In this document: in pieces, positions 54,843-64,000 of the stretch
Position numbering within the stretch: the stretch's first letter is position 1
Layout of the letters: every line of letters starts with the position of its first letter
The notes under the pieces: generated by a model
The model's input: the letters and a program-made list of their open reading frames with translations, nothing else
Database searches by the model: none
What the model was told of the DNA's origin: nothing
Source: Oleiphilaceae bacterium
GTDB taxonomy: Bacteria > Pseudomonadota > Gammaproteobacteria > Pseudomonadales > Oleiphilaceae
Assembly: GCA_022447365.1 (NCBI GenBank)
Contig: JAKVBL010000003.1
Coordinates: forward strand, 558,001 to 622,000
Length of the DNA stretch: 64,000 bases
Reading direction: 5' to 3'
Program-made: the position numbers and the translations under genes

Positions 54843-55204
54843 GATATATGCCTCTACTACAAGGTATGGTTGCGCGCATCGTAATGGCGGTTTTAGGGAT
54901 GAACTATTCGATAAAACCTGATAAATCGATCGAGATCATCGAATTAATTGAATTGCACGTGTGACGTAGTTCCGGATTTATAGTTAAGTTTCTGATTTAT
55001 TTAAAATTTTATTTCTTATATAGGGAAAATTATTCTCTTTATAAGAAAAGTCGATGTGATCATTATGACTATCACTTTTTCTTATGGTTTGTATAAATGC
55101 CTTATGTGGTGGGGTTTTCAGGTGGTTTTAAACTCGTTTTTGACGATAAAACAAGAGAGGTAGCGTTTTAGTTTTGCAAGAAATTACAATGAGAGTAGTT
55201 ATTA
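54843..55204. other. Intergenic region between the chemoreceptor remnant and mqo
   Basis: 362 AT-rich bases. An imperfect inverted repeat (ATAAGAAAAG at 55041-55050 with CTTTTTCTTAT at 55075-55085, and GTGAT/ATCAC inside) may end the chemoreceptor transcript. The rest should hold the mqo promoter, but I see no clear boxes. Confidence 0.4.
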
Positions 55205-57564
55205 TTACTTCAAAATTTCTTGTGCTTCAGAGTGGTTATTCGATTCGTTAGAGAATTGGCCAACAAGTTCATGCAGTTGAGATGCTAATGACGCAATGTC
55301 GTTCCCAATCTCTTGGATTTGATGGGATGCCTTCGTTGACTCAGAGGTAATTTGCGTTGTTTGGTCGACATTCTCTTTGATGTCGTTGGCTAAGTTTGTA
55401 TTGATGTTGGTATTGTATTTGATTTCTCGGTTAATTCCGGCGATGTAATCACTCGATTCTACAACTTGATCAAGTGATTTGCCGGCGAGTTGGGATGACT
55501 CAGTGCTGCGTTCGCTGCTTTCTTTACTAGCACGCATGACGGCAACCGCGTTCTCTGTTCCGACTTTTAGATTGTTAACCGTCGTCGTAATGGCTGCTGT
55601 TTCATGTTGAATTTTGTGGGACAGACTGCGGACTTCGTCTGCGACCACAGCGAACCCTCTGCCATTTTCGCCGGCTCGAGCAGCCTCAATTGCTGCGTTA
55701 AGTGCGAGTAGATTGGTCTGCTCCGAGATCGAATCAATCACCGCGAGTAGGCTTGCTACCTCATTTGTGTCGTTTTCTACACCTGCGAGAGCTTCTGCTG
55801 CGTTTGTAATCTCTTGCTCGACATCTTGAATTGATTCGACCGCCCGCTGCGTCGCTGCTTTGCCTTTTTCAGAATTAGACTTAGCCTCGTTGGCAGCATC
55901 TGACGCTAGATTTGCGCGTTCGGCGTTACTAGTAATACTATCCAGAATTTGGCTGATCGCAGCCTGAATATTCGCAATCTGTTGACGTTGTTGTATGGCT
56001 TGTTGGTTTCCTGTTCGCGATAAGTCAGTCAATTGATTTGCTTGGCTGCTTAGGGATCGAGATGTTTCTTCAGTGCGTTCAACAAGTGTTGCAAGCTTTT
56101 CAACGAAAACATTAAAGCTGTTAGCAAAACCGGATATTTCATTGTCGCCGTCTTCATTCAGACGACTAGATAAGGTCGCATCGCCATGCGCAATGTCATG
56201 CATTTTATCGCCCATATTTTCTAATGGCTTGAATAAAAAATTAGCGCTAAACCAAATAAGCATGGCGGCAAGCGCTGCGACAATGATGGTAAGTAACAAA
56301 AGGCTTACGCTTAAGTCCTGTGCAAGCGCAGATGCTGTAGAGAAGGCTTCGTTTTTATCAATTTCGCTAATGATGGCCCAATTGAAACCCTCAACATTGA
56401 TTGGAGCATAGGCGGACAACACTTCTCGACCATCTTGTTGAGTGATGCTAGCAAAGCCCGATTTGCCCGAAAGAGCATTCTGTGTCGCAGTAGTGTCAAT
56501 AGTGTGTAAGCCGATTCCGGAACCGAGAGATTTAATCTGATCAATCGTGTCGCTATCTATGCTGCTTGCTTGGAGGTGCTCGAAGTAGCGCTCAGGGTTT
56601 TCGTCGTTGAGACGCATTGTGTTGCGTAGCTTTGAGTCAGAACCTACTAGATAGGCTTCGCCGGTTTCACCAACCCCTACTTCTTTCCATGCATGATCAT
56701 TTGTCATGATTTGGTCGATTTTGTCGATAGGGAATTGAACAACGATAACGCCACGTACGCGTTTGAACTTAATGATAGGCGTGGCAATGAACGCGGCTTG
56801 CGCTTCGAATAAGGGGGTATAAGCGCTAAAGTCCTCGAATACTAATTGACCTTGTTCGGCATTCAGCGCACCGTTGAACGCGCGTCCTAATCCTGAGCTC
56901 GCGAACGGCCCATTTATGATATTCGTGCCTAGCTCAAAGCCTTTTTTTAATGAGTAGTTTATTCGGCCGTCTGGGCCAATGAGGTAGACGTCACCAAAAC
57001 CTAGCTTTGTAGAATATTCTAGAAATGTATTGTGATAGCCACTGTGTGCGGCACTATACGATGAGAACTCGTTGCTAGGGCTCTCCATTTTTTGCTTCTC
57101 ACCGATAGGGTTAGGGTTCGCGGTGATGTAATGGTATTGCAGTATCCATTGGTTTTTTGTGAAGTCTTTGAAATAGGTGTCTGCATCAATCGGTGACTGG
57201 CCTAAACGTTCAGTATATGGGGTGAAAAAGTGTTCAGTGAAATAATCTCGTCTTCAGACTTTTCAGCGTTTAAAATACCACTAGATTGCTCAAAGAATGG
57301 AAAGGTCGAATCAAAATGAAAGCTAGCAGCACTTGCACTTTGGTCTTTCGACATAAGCTCAAACTGCTGAATGAGTCCCCTTAAGTAATCTTCAATATGT
57401 GACTTTTTAAGCATCAGCGTCGACTCAAGCCGGCTTTCGGTTAATTCTTGAATGACTTGATTTGATTTGCTGATTGCTAAATAGATAGAAATGAAGCCAA
57501 CTAAAATTAAGCTCGCAACTAATAGTGCAAGTGTCCCACTGATTTGTTTGGTTTTTATCTTCAT
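55205..57564 (-). pseudogene. dCache-type chemoreceptor with a frameshift
   Basis: Two frames make one methyl-accepting chemotaxis protein. The first (from ATG 57564) has the N-terminal membrane helix (TLALLVASLILVGFISIYLAI) and the start of the sensor domain and stops at 57,202. The second continues in another frame as [17 protein letters not shown], then [19 protein letters not shown] and [14 protein letters not shown], through a second helix, HAMP and the signalling hairpin ([29 protein letters not shown]) to 55,205. The shift is near 57,235-57,260; the combined length is one base short of whole codons. As read, the signalling part has no membrane entry. Confidence 0.85.
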
Positions 57565-57644
57565 ATCCGTATCGCTAGCGACTAGGTTTTCTCGCCATGC
57601 TCCCAAGAGATTGTCTGGTGCAGGTTAGTCGATAAGTGCAGGAT

Positions 57645-58670
57645 TTAAAGCGCGATTCTTTGTGCTGCTTTCCTATATTGATCAGGTGTTTGATTATTCC
57701 AGCGTTTAAAAGCTCGGCGAAAATTTGAGCTGTCGTGATAGTTCAAAAGGGTAGCGATAGCCTCTACAGACATTCTGGAATTGCGTAAATAGTCTTGTGC
57801 CTGTTGACATAAAATATCGTCACGTATCTTTCTGAAGCCCGAATTTTCTCGCTCTAGATAACGGGCCAATGTTCGCTTACTGACGAACATAGCGGCTGCG
57901 GCATCGTCTTCTGATAAGGTTCCTGGAGGGTGTGAAAGCATTAATTTTTGAAGTTTGTATGTGTAAGAGCGTTCATCAGAATTGATGGTAGAGAGCATCT
58001 GTTCGCACTGCTTGAAAGCAAGTTGATAGTTTTCATGATTCGCAGAAACGTTATGCTCTCTGCAAGCTTCAATTGGGATTTTTACGATGGTATGAGTTTG
58101 AGAAAATAGTATTTCTCCGGGAATGCAATCGCTATAGCGTGCGTTGTAGTTTGGTTTCGGATGAATGAAGCTTGTAATCGCTGAATTAAGCGGGTGCCCC
58201 AGCAAGTGTTCTGCGCAATCAAAAAATGTAATGGCAGACGCCTCGGTAATGCATCTTAAAATTTCTGGCTTGAGATCTAGTTCGACGTGATAGTAAACGG
58301 ATAACCAGTCGCCTTCAGCGCGAAGATCTAAGCTCACAAAACTCATTCTTGTTGGGGAGAACGTTTGAAACCCTTGTAGGGCAGTCATCAAGTTTGGGCT
58401 GCTATTTACAAGAAAACCCATCGCTCCATGGGCTGCTGGGGTCAGCATTTTTCCAATCGCTAATCCGAAGGCTTCGTCTCCAGAAATTGAAAATGCATTT
58501 TCAAGCAAAGTGATTTGTTGGTCTGCCGTGATAAGCGTACTTTCATCTAAAAACTCATCGACGGTTAAGTTGGTGTGCGCCAGCAATTTAGGGAGATCTT
58601 GAACCAAGAGTCCTAATGCACGGGCTATCAGTCTTGAATAGTTCGAGGGGATGGTTGCGGCTTCGTTCAT
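57645..58670 (-). CDS. AraC-family regulator of the CYP153 cluster
   Basis: 341 residues: an N-terminal arabinose-binding-like domain (about 20-205, PF12625 type, with AHGAMGFLVNSSPNLMTAL) and a C-terminal AraC DNA-binding domain (SEDDAAAAMFVSKRTLARYL, then VEAIATLLNYHDSSNFRRAFKRW). It is divergent from the ferredoxin-P450 pair, an arrangement known for CYP153 genes of alkane degraders such as Alcanivorax. Three direct repeats 21 bases apart lie in the shared 198-base promoter region and are its likely sites. The effector is probably an alkane or its oxidation product. Confidence 0.88.
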   Translation of the reverse strand: MNEAATIPSNYSRLIARALGLLVQDLPKLLAHTNLTVDEFLDESTLITADQQITLLENAFSISGDEAFGLAIGKMLTPAAHGAMGFLVNSSPNLMTALQGFQTFSPTRMSFVSLDLRAEGDWLSVYYHVELDLKPEILRCITEASAITFFDCAEHLLGHPLNSAITSFIHPKPNYNARYSDCIPGEILFSQTHTIVKIPIEACREHNVSANHENYQLAFKQCEQMLSTINSDERSYTYKLQKLMLSHPPGTLSEDDAAAAMFVSKRTLARYLERENSGFRKIRDDILCQQAQDYLRNSRMSVEAIATLLNYHDSSNFRRAFKRWNNQTPDQYRKAAQRIAL

Positions 58671-58740
58671 CGTTATCGCGATCTCATGTCACTGTGGTGG
58701 TGGATAACGCCAATAGTGGTCGTCTTTCTTATAGTGTCTT

Positions 58741-58791
58741 TAAATGACCCTGCAATGTCAATAAATGACTCTCTGATGGCAATAAATGACC
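58741..58791 (+). promoter_or_regulatory. Three AraC-type direct repeats upstream of the ferredoxin-P450 genes
   Basis: AAATGAC occurs at 58742, 58763 and 58784, exactly 21 bp apart; the first two units share TAAATGAC-CT-ATG-CAA. AraC regulators bind direct half-sites at 21-bp spacing, the last one beside the -35. A TTGACA -35 at 58806-58811 follows 15 bases later; the -10 (near 58830) is poor, as in activator-dependent promoters. Confidence 0.75.
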
Positions 58792-58868
58792 TGCCTTGTA
58801 TGTGTTTGACACTCTAATCTTTGCCTAACTTAATCAGAATCGCACGTGAAAATAATAAGAGGTAAAGC

Positions 58869-59189
58869 ATGAGCACGATAACCCTGATCGAACACGATGG
58901 GACAGAGCATTCTCTAAGTTATGAGAATGGGCAGTCTGTAATGGAAGTGGCGACCGAAAATATGGTGCCGGGTATTGATGCGGATTGTGGTGGGGAATGC
59001 GCGTGCGGCACGTGCCACGTGTTTATAGACCCACAATGGCGTGATCAATTGGGTGAAATCAATTTAGAAGAAGCTCAAATGCTAGATATGGCGCCAGAGA
59101 AACGAGAAGAATCACGACTTGCATGTCAGGTTCGACTTAGCGCTGATGACAACGGGATGGTCGTCAAACTTCCTGAATTCCAGATGTAA
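58869..59189 (+). CDS. [2Fe-2S] ferredoxin of the P450 system
   Basis: 106 residues, adrenodoxin/putidaredoxin type. The cluster ligands are CGGECACGTC (CX5CX2C, about residues 40-49) and Cys in LACQVRL near residue 89. It gives electrons to the P450 encoded 31 bases downstream. No ferredoxin reductase gene is in this stretch, so the reductase must be elsewhere. Confidence 0.93.
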   Translation: MSTITLIEHDGTEHSLSYENGQSVMEVATENMVPGIDADCGGECACGTCHVFIDPQWRDQLGEINLEEAQMLDMAPEKREESRLACQVRLSADDNGMVVKLPEFQM

Positions 59190-59220
59190 TGTCACATAGT
59201 GCAACGAAGGTAAAAGACCA

Positions 59221-60606
59221 ATGAAACTGTTAGAGCCTGTGATTGAAAAGAGTACCGCGCTTGTTCCTATGCATCTGCAAATTAAGGGAGCGCATGCCTT
59301 TCAAAAATTCAAAAAGCGTTTGGGTTTAGCGCGCGCTATTCCGACATTTACTGAAACCCTAATTCCTCCTGTTGCTGATCTTTCATTGGGTGAAATTGAT
59401 GTCAGCAATCCTTTTTTGTTTCGACAGGGGCGGTGGTTGGAGTATTTTCAACGTCTACGAGATGAGAGTCCGGTGCACTATCAAGCGAACAGTCCATTTG
59501 GACCTTTTTGGTCGGTGACACGTTTCGAAGACATTATGTATGTTGATAAGCATCATGAGCTTTTTTCTGCCGAACCTATTATATCGATAGGCCCGCAGCC
59601 TGAAGGTATCGAAATTCAAACCTTTATTGCGATGGATCCCCCTAAACATGATGTTCAACGACAAGCTGTTCAAGGCGTTGTTGCTCCTCAGAATTTAAAG
59701 GAAATGGAGTCCTTAATTCGTCAGCGAACCTGTGATGTGCTTGATAACTTGCCGGTAGATGAGCCTTTTGATTGGGTGGACTGCGTATCAATAGAGTTAA
59801 CAAGCCGCATGTTGGCAACTTTATTGGATTTCCCCTACGAAGAACGTCGTAAATTGGCTTTCTGGTCTGACGTGGCTGCAGCATCCCCCGAAACCACCGG
59901 TGGGACGGGGTATACCGCTCAAGCCTTCGAAGTTGCTGGTGCCATGGCAAAGGGCTTCTCAGAGCTATGGCGCGAAAAAGAGGCGCGCTTGAAGTCAGGT
60001 CAGGCTCCGGGATTTGATTTAATCAGTTTGCTGCTAACCAATGAAAACACGAAAGACATGATTGATCGACCTATGGAGTTTTTAGGGAACATGGCTTTAT
60101 TGATTGTCGGTGGGAACGACACAACGCGTAATTCCATGACTGGCGGTGTCTTTGCGTTGAATCAGTTCCCTGATGAGTTAGCAAAACTAAAAGCTGATCC
60201 AAGTTTGATACCTAATATGGTTAGTGAAATCATTCGGTGGCAGACGCCTTTAGCTTATATGCGCAGGGTCGCGACGCAAGATGTTGAGTTACATGGTCAA
60301 ACGATTAAAAAAGGCGACAAAGTCGTGATGTGGTATGCGTCGGGGAATCGGGACGAGCGTGCGATTGAGAATCCAGATGCATTCATCATCGACCGTAAAA
60401 ATGCACGCAAACATTTGTCTTTTGGATTCGGCGTGCATCGTTGCATGGGGAATCGACTGGCTGAAATGCAACTTAAGATCCTGTGGGAAGAGTTGCTATC
60501 ACGCTTTGATGATATAGAAGTGTTATCAGAGCCCGAATATGTCCAATCGAATTTCGTGAAAGGCTATACCTCTATGCAGGTTAAACTGACCGCTAAGCAA
60601 GGCTAA
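59221..60606 (+). CDS. cyp153A: Cytochrome P450, CYP153 family alkane hydroxylase
   Basis: 461 residues. The heme-thiolate loop is FGFGVHRCMGNRLAE near residue 405; the I-helix has GGNDTTRNSMTGG near residue 300, the K-helix ExxR is EIIRW, and MRRVATQDVELHG and VMWYASGNRDE are typical CYP153. These soluble enzymes hydroxylate the terminal carbon of medium-chain n-alkanes and need ferredoxin and reductase. It lies with its ferredoxin and an AraC regulator. It ends 4 bases from the convergent alpha/beta hydrolase gene. Confidence 0.92.
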   Translation: MKLLEPVIEKSTALVPMHLQIKGAHAFQKFKKRLGLARAIPTFTETLIPPVADLSLGEIDVSNPFLFRQGRWLEYFQRLRDESPVHYQANSPFGPFWSVTRFEDIMYVDKHHELFSAEPIISIGPQPEGIEIQTFIAMDPPKHDVQRQAVQGVVAPQNLKEMESLIRQRTCDVLDNLPVDEPFDWVDCVSIELTSRMLATLLDFPYEERRKLAFWSDVAAASPETTGGTGYTAQAFEVAGAMAKGFSELWREKEARLKSGQAPGFDLISLLLTNENTKDMIDRPMEFLGNMALLIVGGNDTTRNSMTGGVFALNQFPDELAKLKADPSLIPNMVSEIIRWQTPLAYMRRVATQDVELHGQTIKKGDKVVMWYASGNRDERAIENPDAFIIDRKNARKHLSFGFGVHRCMGNRLAEMQLKILWEELLSRFDDIEVLSEPEYVQSNFVKGYTSMQVKLTAKQG

Positions 60607-60610
60607 GCAT

Positions 60611-61618
60611 TTACTGCTCGCAATAGAGTTCTTCAATCGAGGATGATTCAAACCCGTTTTGGTCATCCATCCATGCTGTCATGTCTTTGAAAACGCGCGG
60701 TGCTTGTAGGTCGCGACTTAGCATATGGTAGCCATTGGTATAAAGTTTAAGCTGATGGTTAACTTGGCTTTCCATTCGTTTGAGCATTTCGCAAGTAGGT
60801 GTTTTGGGAATGACTTCGTCCTTGAGCCCGTATAGTACGAGGGCGGGTGTTTGTATTGCTGACGCGTTCTCAAGCGCTAAGTCCATCAAGTTAGTTAATC
60901 CATAAATAGCATCAATTCTCGTCTCTTTGATAACGAGAGGGTCTTGGCTCATCGCGATCAGCGCTTCACCATTATCGGTGGCAACCACACCAAGACTTTC
61001 CCCTTTAGGTTTCCAGCCAGGGAATGTATGTACGGCGACAAACAGCGCAAAACGCTGATACCAGGGTTGAGTGCTCCGTGCCCAGACTGCAGGGGCTAGT
61101 AAGATAATTCCATCTATATGCGAGGTCTTGTCGTTATTTTGAGTGAGCGCAGAAATAATGACGGCGCCGCCCATACTTTCACCAACAAGATAAAGTTCTG
61201 CATTTGGATATTGCAGTTTTAGTGACTTGCTCATTGTCATTAAGTCAGACTGTAGCTTTCCTTTTTGCGGCCAGATACCGGTTTGTTCTGTCGCACCGAA
61301 TCCTCTTTGGTCATAGGCCATGCAAAGGGTTTTTGTAGAGTGTTTATCAGTCATGAATTCGCAGAGCCCACTGAAGGCATTTGAGTAATCATTAAAACCG
61401 TGTAGTGCGAGGATAATACGCTCAGGTTCTTCTGCAGCTGGCCAGCTTTTAAAAGGAAGTTTGTACCCGTCTTGCGCAATGAAATGCGTTTCATCAAAGG
61501 TGGGAGTTTGTATGCGGGTTTGGGCTAGTTCATTAGACGCTTGTGTGCTTGGTGTGACGCAGGACGCCAATGGTACTAAGGCGAAAATAGTCAGGAGACA
61601 CCTAAGTTGTATCGACAT
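60611..61618 (-). CDS. Alpha/beta-hydrolase lipoprotein (monoacylglycerol lipase-like)
   Basis: 335 residues with a lipobox LASC (Cys20) after the signal peptide, so lipid-anchored. Oxyanion HGFNDYS, nucleophile GESMGG (about residue 147), and acid/His in YGLKDEVIPKT and NGYHMLSRDL complete a serine hydrolase of the Hydrolase_4 / monoglyceride lipase group. It may cleave lipid esters at the membrane. Its position beside the alkane oxidation genes may be coincidence. Confidence 0.82.
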   Translation of the reverse strand: MSIQLRCLLTIFALVPLASCVTPSTQASNELAQTRIQTPTFDETHFIAQDGYKLPFKSWPAAEEPERIILALHGFNDYSNAFSGLCEFMTDKHSTKTLCMAYDQRGFGATEQTGIWPQKGKLQSDLMTMSKSLKLQYPNAELYLVGESMGGAVIISALTQNNDKTSHIDGIILLAPAVWARSTQPWYQRFALFVAVHTFPGWKPKGESLGVVATDNGEALIAMSQDPLVIKETRIDAIYGLTNLMDLALENASAIQTPALVLYGLKDEVIPKTPTCEMLKRMESQVNHQLKLYTNGYHMLSRDLQAPRVFKDMTAWMDDQNGFESSSIEELYCEQ

Positions 61619-61656
61619 TTATTAATATTCCATATGTCTTTTATCTACGCGTGACT

Positions 61657-62511
61657 CTAGCGATCGTGGACGCTTTGCGATGGAAACTCTATCACCGTTG
61701 CCTTTTGATTGTCGCCTTGATGAGTCTCTTGTTTTAGTGGCAAATTTGAAGCAATTTGCTCACTTTCAAGTAAGGCTTCAAATTGAGGGATTTGATTTAC
61801 CAAGCGTTGCACGTTTTCGGCGGCAAGCATATGTCTATAAGCGAGATCTAGCTCAATATCTTGCAGATCTTCATGAATTTGGTAGTGACTCAATCTCAGA
61901 CCAGTTTCGGAATTACGGATGCCAGCATCAACTTGTGCTTGAAAGCGCTTAAGCTTTGCAACAATGTCATTCAGTATTGCTTGGGAGGCACTTCCAGTCT
62001 GACGCTTTTGAATTTGCAGTTGTGTGTTGCTGGTAAGTATTGAGCGAATCAGGTTCATTCCGAATTTGTCGGATGTTTGACGTTTGACTGAAGGTGCTTG
62101 TCTCTTAACTGGGAGGTCTACGGCAAATGCAATGTTGTTTCCGAGTTGCGCATGCTTATTGCGCTCAGCTTTACTGTTTGACCAGTAGACGTCTTGTTTG
62201 CATTGCGGGCAAAAGAACTTGTCGGCTTTGTCTGTAGGCTCAAGACCGTCTATAGATCGAGGGCAATCGTTTTGCCAGCTGAGTGAACGACAGTCGATGA
62301 TTGTGTGTGATGTTTTTGGGTCAAGATGTTCGCGACGAACGAAAAAACCTTTCGCCTTTGAATCTAATCCGCGTAAACCGATCGCTTCATCATGGCTGAT
62401 GCATAGCGATGCAGCGCTTTTGCGTTGCAACTTAACTTGATGAATAACAGATGCCAATTTGGGGTGAATCACCGGCGCGGATTTATCGTTTGATTGGTCG
62501 TTACTGCTCAT
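61657..62511 (-). CDS. Unknown protein with a Cys-rich zinc-ribbon-like motif
   Basis: 284 residues, no signal peptide. The first half has paired cysteines (CRSLSWQNDC and FFCPQCKQDVYW, about 75-110) that could bind zinc; the second is helical (about 150-255), ending in an acidic and polar tail. HDEAIGLRGLDSKAKGFFVRREHLD near residue 40 is not familiar. I cannot name a family. It is transcribed in the same direction as the upstream hydrolase, 38 bases from its start, and may share a transcript. Confidence 0.55.
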   Translation of the reverse strand: MSSNDQSNDKSAPVIHPKLASVIHQVKLQRKSAASLCISHDEAIGLRGLDSKAKGFFVRREHLDPKTSHTIIDCRSLSWQNDCPRSIDGLEPTDKADKFFCPQCKQDVYWSNSKAERNKHAQLGNNIAFAVDLPVKRQAPSVKRQTSDKFGMNLIRSILTSNTQLQIQKRQTGSASQAILNDIVAKLKRFQAQVDAGIRNSETGLRLSHYQIHEDLQDIELDLAYRHMLAAENVQRLVNQIPQFEALLESEQIASNLPLKQETHQGDNQKATVIEFPSQSVHDR

Positions 62512-62678
62512 AAACTACTCACTCATTTTTCTGCACTTTAACGAGCGATGTAACAGTTTGTAAAGTTGGTAAGGCCTGAAATGTCTACTTAGATAGCATT
62601 TAGAGCGCAAAAGACGCTAGATTTTAATGAATATTACGTTTCGGAAGATAAGCTTGAGTAAGTTAAGAATATGCATGC

Positions 62679-62799
62679 AAAAAAAGGCCGGTTGTGCAAT
62701 GCACAGCCGGCAATAAGTGCGAGTAGTATCCATGAAAGTCTTTCTATTGCTGACGCATGAATAACATCAGCAACCCAATATTGGTACAGATTTTTGGTT
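62679..62799 (-). ncRNA. Candidate small RNA ending at an orphan terminator
   Basis: On the minus strand an 11-bp hairpin (62687-62697 with 62701-62711, one G-U) is followed by a T7 run (A-run at 62679-62685 on the plus strand). No minus-strand gene lies upstream of it. A second stem (GCTGACG, 62749-62755, with CATCAGC, 62765-62771) and a possible promoter (-35 TTGAAC at 62829-62834, -10 TTTTAT at 62806-62811, 17-base spacer) would give a structured transcript of about 120 bases. The terminator is clear; the RNA is inference. Confidence 0.4.
62687..62711 (-). terminator. Strong minus-strand intrinsic terminator
   Basis: GCCGGTTGTGC (62687-62697), 3-base loop, GCACAGCCGGC (62701-62711). On the minus strand seven T residues follow. 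It lies between the divergent Cys-rich gene and the quinone oxidoreductase gene, where no minus-strand gene ends. Confidence 0.85.
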
Positions 62800-62927
62800 A
62801 TGCAAATAAAAAGATGAAATTATTTTGCGTTCAATATTTCTGATGCTCTAAGTGTTTGTTTTTGCGTCAAACGTTGGCAGAATTACGTTGAAGAATTTTT
62901 ATAAATAATAAAAAAATAGGTGTATCT

Positions 62928-64000
62928 GTGGCCGTCATCGAACCAATATCCAACCCGCGCTGTGCTCAAATTAGTCAGTTTGCTGAAGACCCCGTTAAAG
63001 GTGTCGAGAAGAACTTACATTTGGTTTCTCAAGTAAAACCCAATGTACAAGATCTAGTAAGTCATGATGTATTGATTCAAGTGAAAGCTGCCGCGCTTGG
63101 CTGGGTCGATCTACTCATGACAAGCGGACAGTATCAGCATATGCCGCCTTTACCATATACCCCAGGCTTAGAATATAGCGGGGTGATTGAATGGGCTGGT
63201 AAAGAGGCGAAAGCAGAGGGTTTGTCTATTGGTGATCGCGTATTTGTAGATGGGTTTGTGACCGGACCAAGATCTCCGGGAAAGTATCAGCAATATGGAG
63301 GGTTCGCTAACTACGCGGTTGCACCTGCTGAAGCTGTTAGAGCAATTCCTGAGGGTTTCAGCTTTGAACAAGCGTGTAACCTTTTAGGAAGTTATGAGAC
63401 TGCTTATCACTGCCTCGTAAAATGTGGCGAATTAAAGCCTGGTGAGACCGTTCTCATTCATGGCGCCTCAGGCGCAACGGGTTTAGCTGCGGTGCATATG
63501 GCCAAGTTGTTAGGCGCTAAGGTCATTGCAACTGGGCGCAGTGATGAAAAATTGGCAGTGGTTAAAGAGCAGGGTGCAGATTGGGTTATTAATACTTCAT
63601 CATCTGATCCTGATTTCGGTGTGAGTCGCTTCAGAGATGAAGTGAAAGCACTTACCAATGGTGCCGGGGTCGACGTGGTTTACGATGGCGTAGGTGGGGA
63701 TATATCGCTTGAGAGTATGCGTTGCGTTAAGTTCGGAGCGCGGTTTCTTATTGTTGGTTGGGCATCAACGCCGTTTGTCGCAAAAGGAAAAGGCCAACGT
63801 GGAGCGCCTAATGCGAATATGCTCCCCACTAACTTAATTATGATGAAAGGGCTCAAAGTCTTGGGCTGTCCTACTGTCATATCCGCGCAGCAAGATCCAT
63901 CTATTCGACAAGAACGCTTATCACAGATTATGTCATGGGTACGAAATGGTGATATTCAGCCGTTTGTTTCAAGTGTTTATGACTTGGAAAATGTTAAACA
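62928..64000 (+). CDS. MDR-family quinone oxidoreductase-like protein, 3' end outside the window
   Basis: Open from GTG 62928 (AGG ribosome site) to the window end, at least 357 codons. The medium-chain dehydrogenase/reductase fold is seen: HDVLIQVKAAALGWVDLLMTSG, PYTPGLEYSGVIEWAG, the nucleotide loop VLIHGASGATGLAAVHMAK and GVDVVYDGVGGD. No zinc cysteines are present, so it is the quinone oxidoreductase (QOR-like) group using NAD(P)H. Substrate unknown. Confidence 0.85.
   Translation, partial: MAVIEPISNPRCAQISQFAEDPVKGVEKNLHLVSQVKPNVQDLVSHDVLIQVKAAALGWVDLLMTSGQYQHMPPLPYTPGLEYSGVIEWAGKEAKAEGLSIGDRVFVDGFVTGPRSPGKYQQYGGFANYAVAPAEAVRAIPEGFSFEQACNLLGSYETAYHCLVKCGELKPGETVLIHGASGATGLAAVHMAKLLGAKVIATGRSDEKLAVVKEQGADWVINTSSSDPDFGVSRFRDEVKALTNGAGVDVVYDGVGGDISLESMRCVKFGARFLIVGWASTPFVAKGKGQRGAPNANMLPTNLIMMKGLKVLGCPTVISAQQDPSIRQERLSQIMSWVRNGDIQPFVSSVYDLENVK

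Larger units (their letters stand above)
62512..62927. other. Intergenic region with an orphan minus-strand terminator
   Basis: 416 bases between the divergent Cys-rich gene and the quinone oxidoreductase gene. It holds a strong hairpin plus U-tract on the minus strand, a second hairpin and a possible minus-strand promoter, described in the next entry; the rest has no reading frame of interest. Confidence 0.6.

Overview
The window looks like chromosome of a marine gammaproteobacterium of the Oceanospirillales type (Oleispira / Thalassolituus / Bermanella-like). This is inference from three things: the Pseudomonas-style block yccA-tusDCB-tusE-trpD2 beside a tRNA-Ser, a dedicated sortase system typical of marine Proteobacteria, and a CYP153-type alkane hydroxylase with its ferredoxin and AraC regulator. 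I see no rRNA, CRISPR array or intact insertion sequence.

Left flank (1-12,306) is core sulfur and Fe-S metabolism: a TPR-sulfotransferase, a siroheme sulfite/nitrite reductase with its DUF934 partner, cobalamin-dependent methionine synthase (metH), the Fe-S carrier nfuA behind a good IscR-like site, the tusBCDE sulfur relay, yccA and tRNA-Ser(UGA).

A genomic island of about 31 kb follows (about 12,287-43,232). It is bounded by the 3' end of the tRNA-Ser gene and an exact 24-bp copy of that end at 43,209-43,232, and it carries a decayed tyrosine integrase next to the tRNA. Its cargo is two surface systems. The first is a proteobacterial dedicated sortase locus: PdsS/PdsR two-component pair, an OmpA-like PdsO, a small coupled ORF, a VIT/vWA sortase target and a class GN-like sortase, with an 11-bp-phased repeat array between the divergent halves. 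The second is a sigma-54 activator followed by a sigma-54 promoter and a four-gene operon: two different ABC half-transporters with eroded nucleotide-binding motifs, an HlyD-type adaptor and a 4,497-residue tandem-repeat adhesin built by recent segmental duplications. A DUF1996 lipoprotein lies between them.

Right of the island (43,233-50,400) is a zone of gene decay. A YiaV-like HlyD gene, an AraC regulator and a lipase chaperone each carry an in-frame stop, and the convergent class I lipase has a frameshift that removes its catalytic Asp and His. A chemoreceptor at 55.2-57.6 kb is frameshifted too.

The right flank (50,400-64,000) has an mqo-pntAA-pntAB-pntB operon, the AraC / ferredoxin / CYP153 cluster with three AraC-like half-sites at 21-bp spacing, an alpha/beta hydrolase lipoprotein, an unknown Cys-rich protein, an orphan minus-strand terminator that may end a small RNA, and the start of a quinone oxidoreductase-like gene cut by the window edge.
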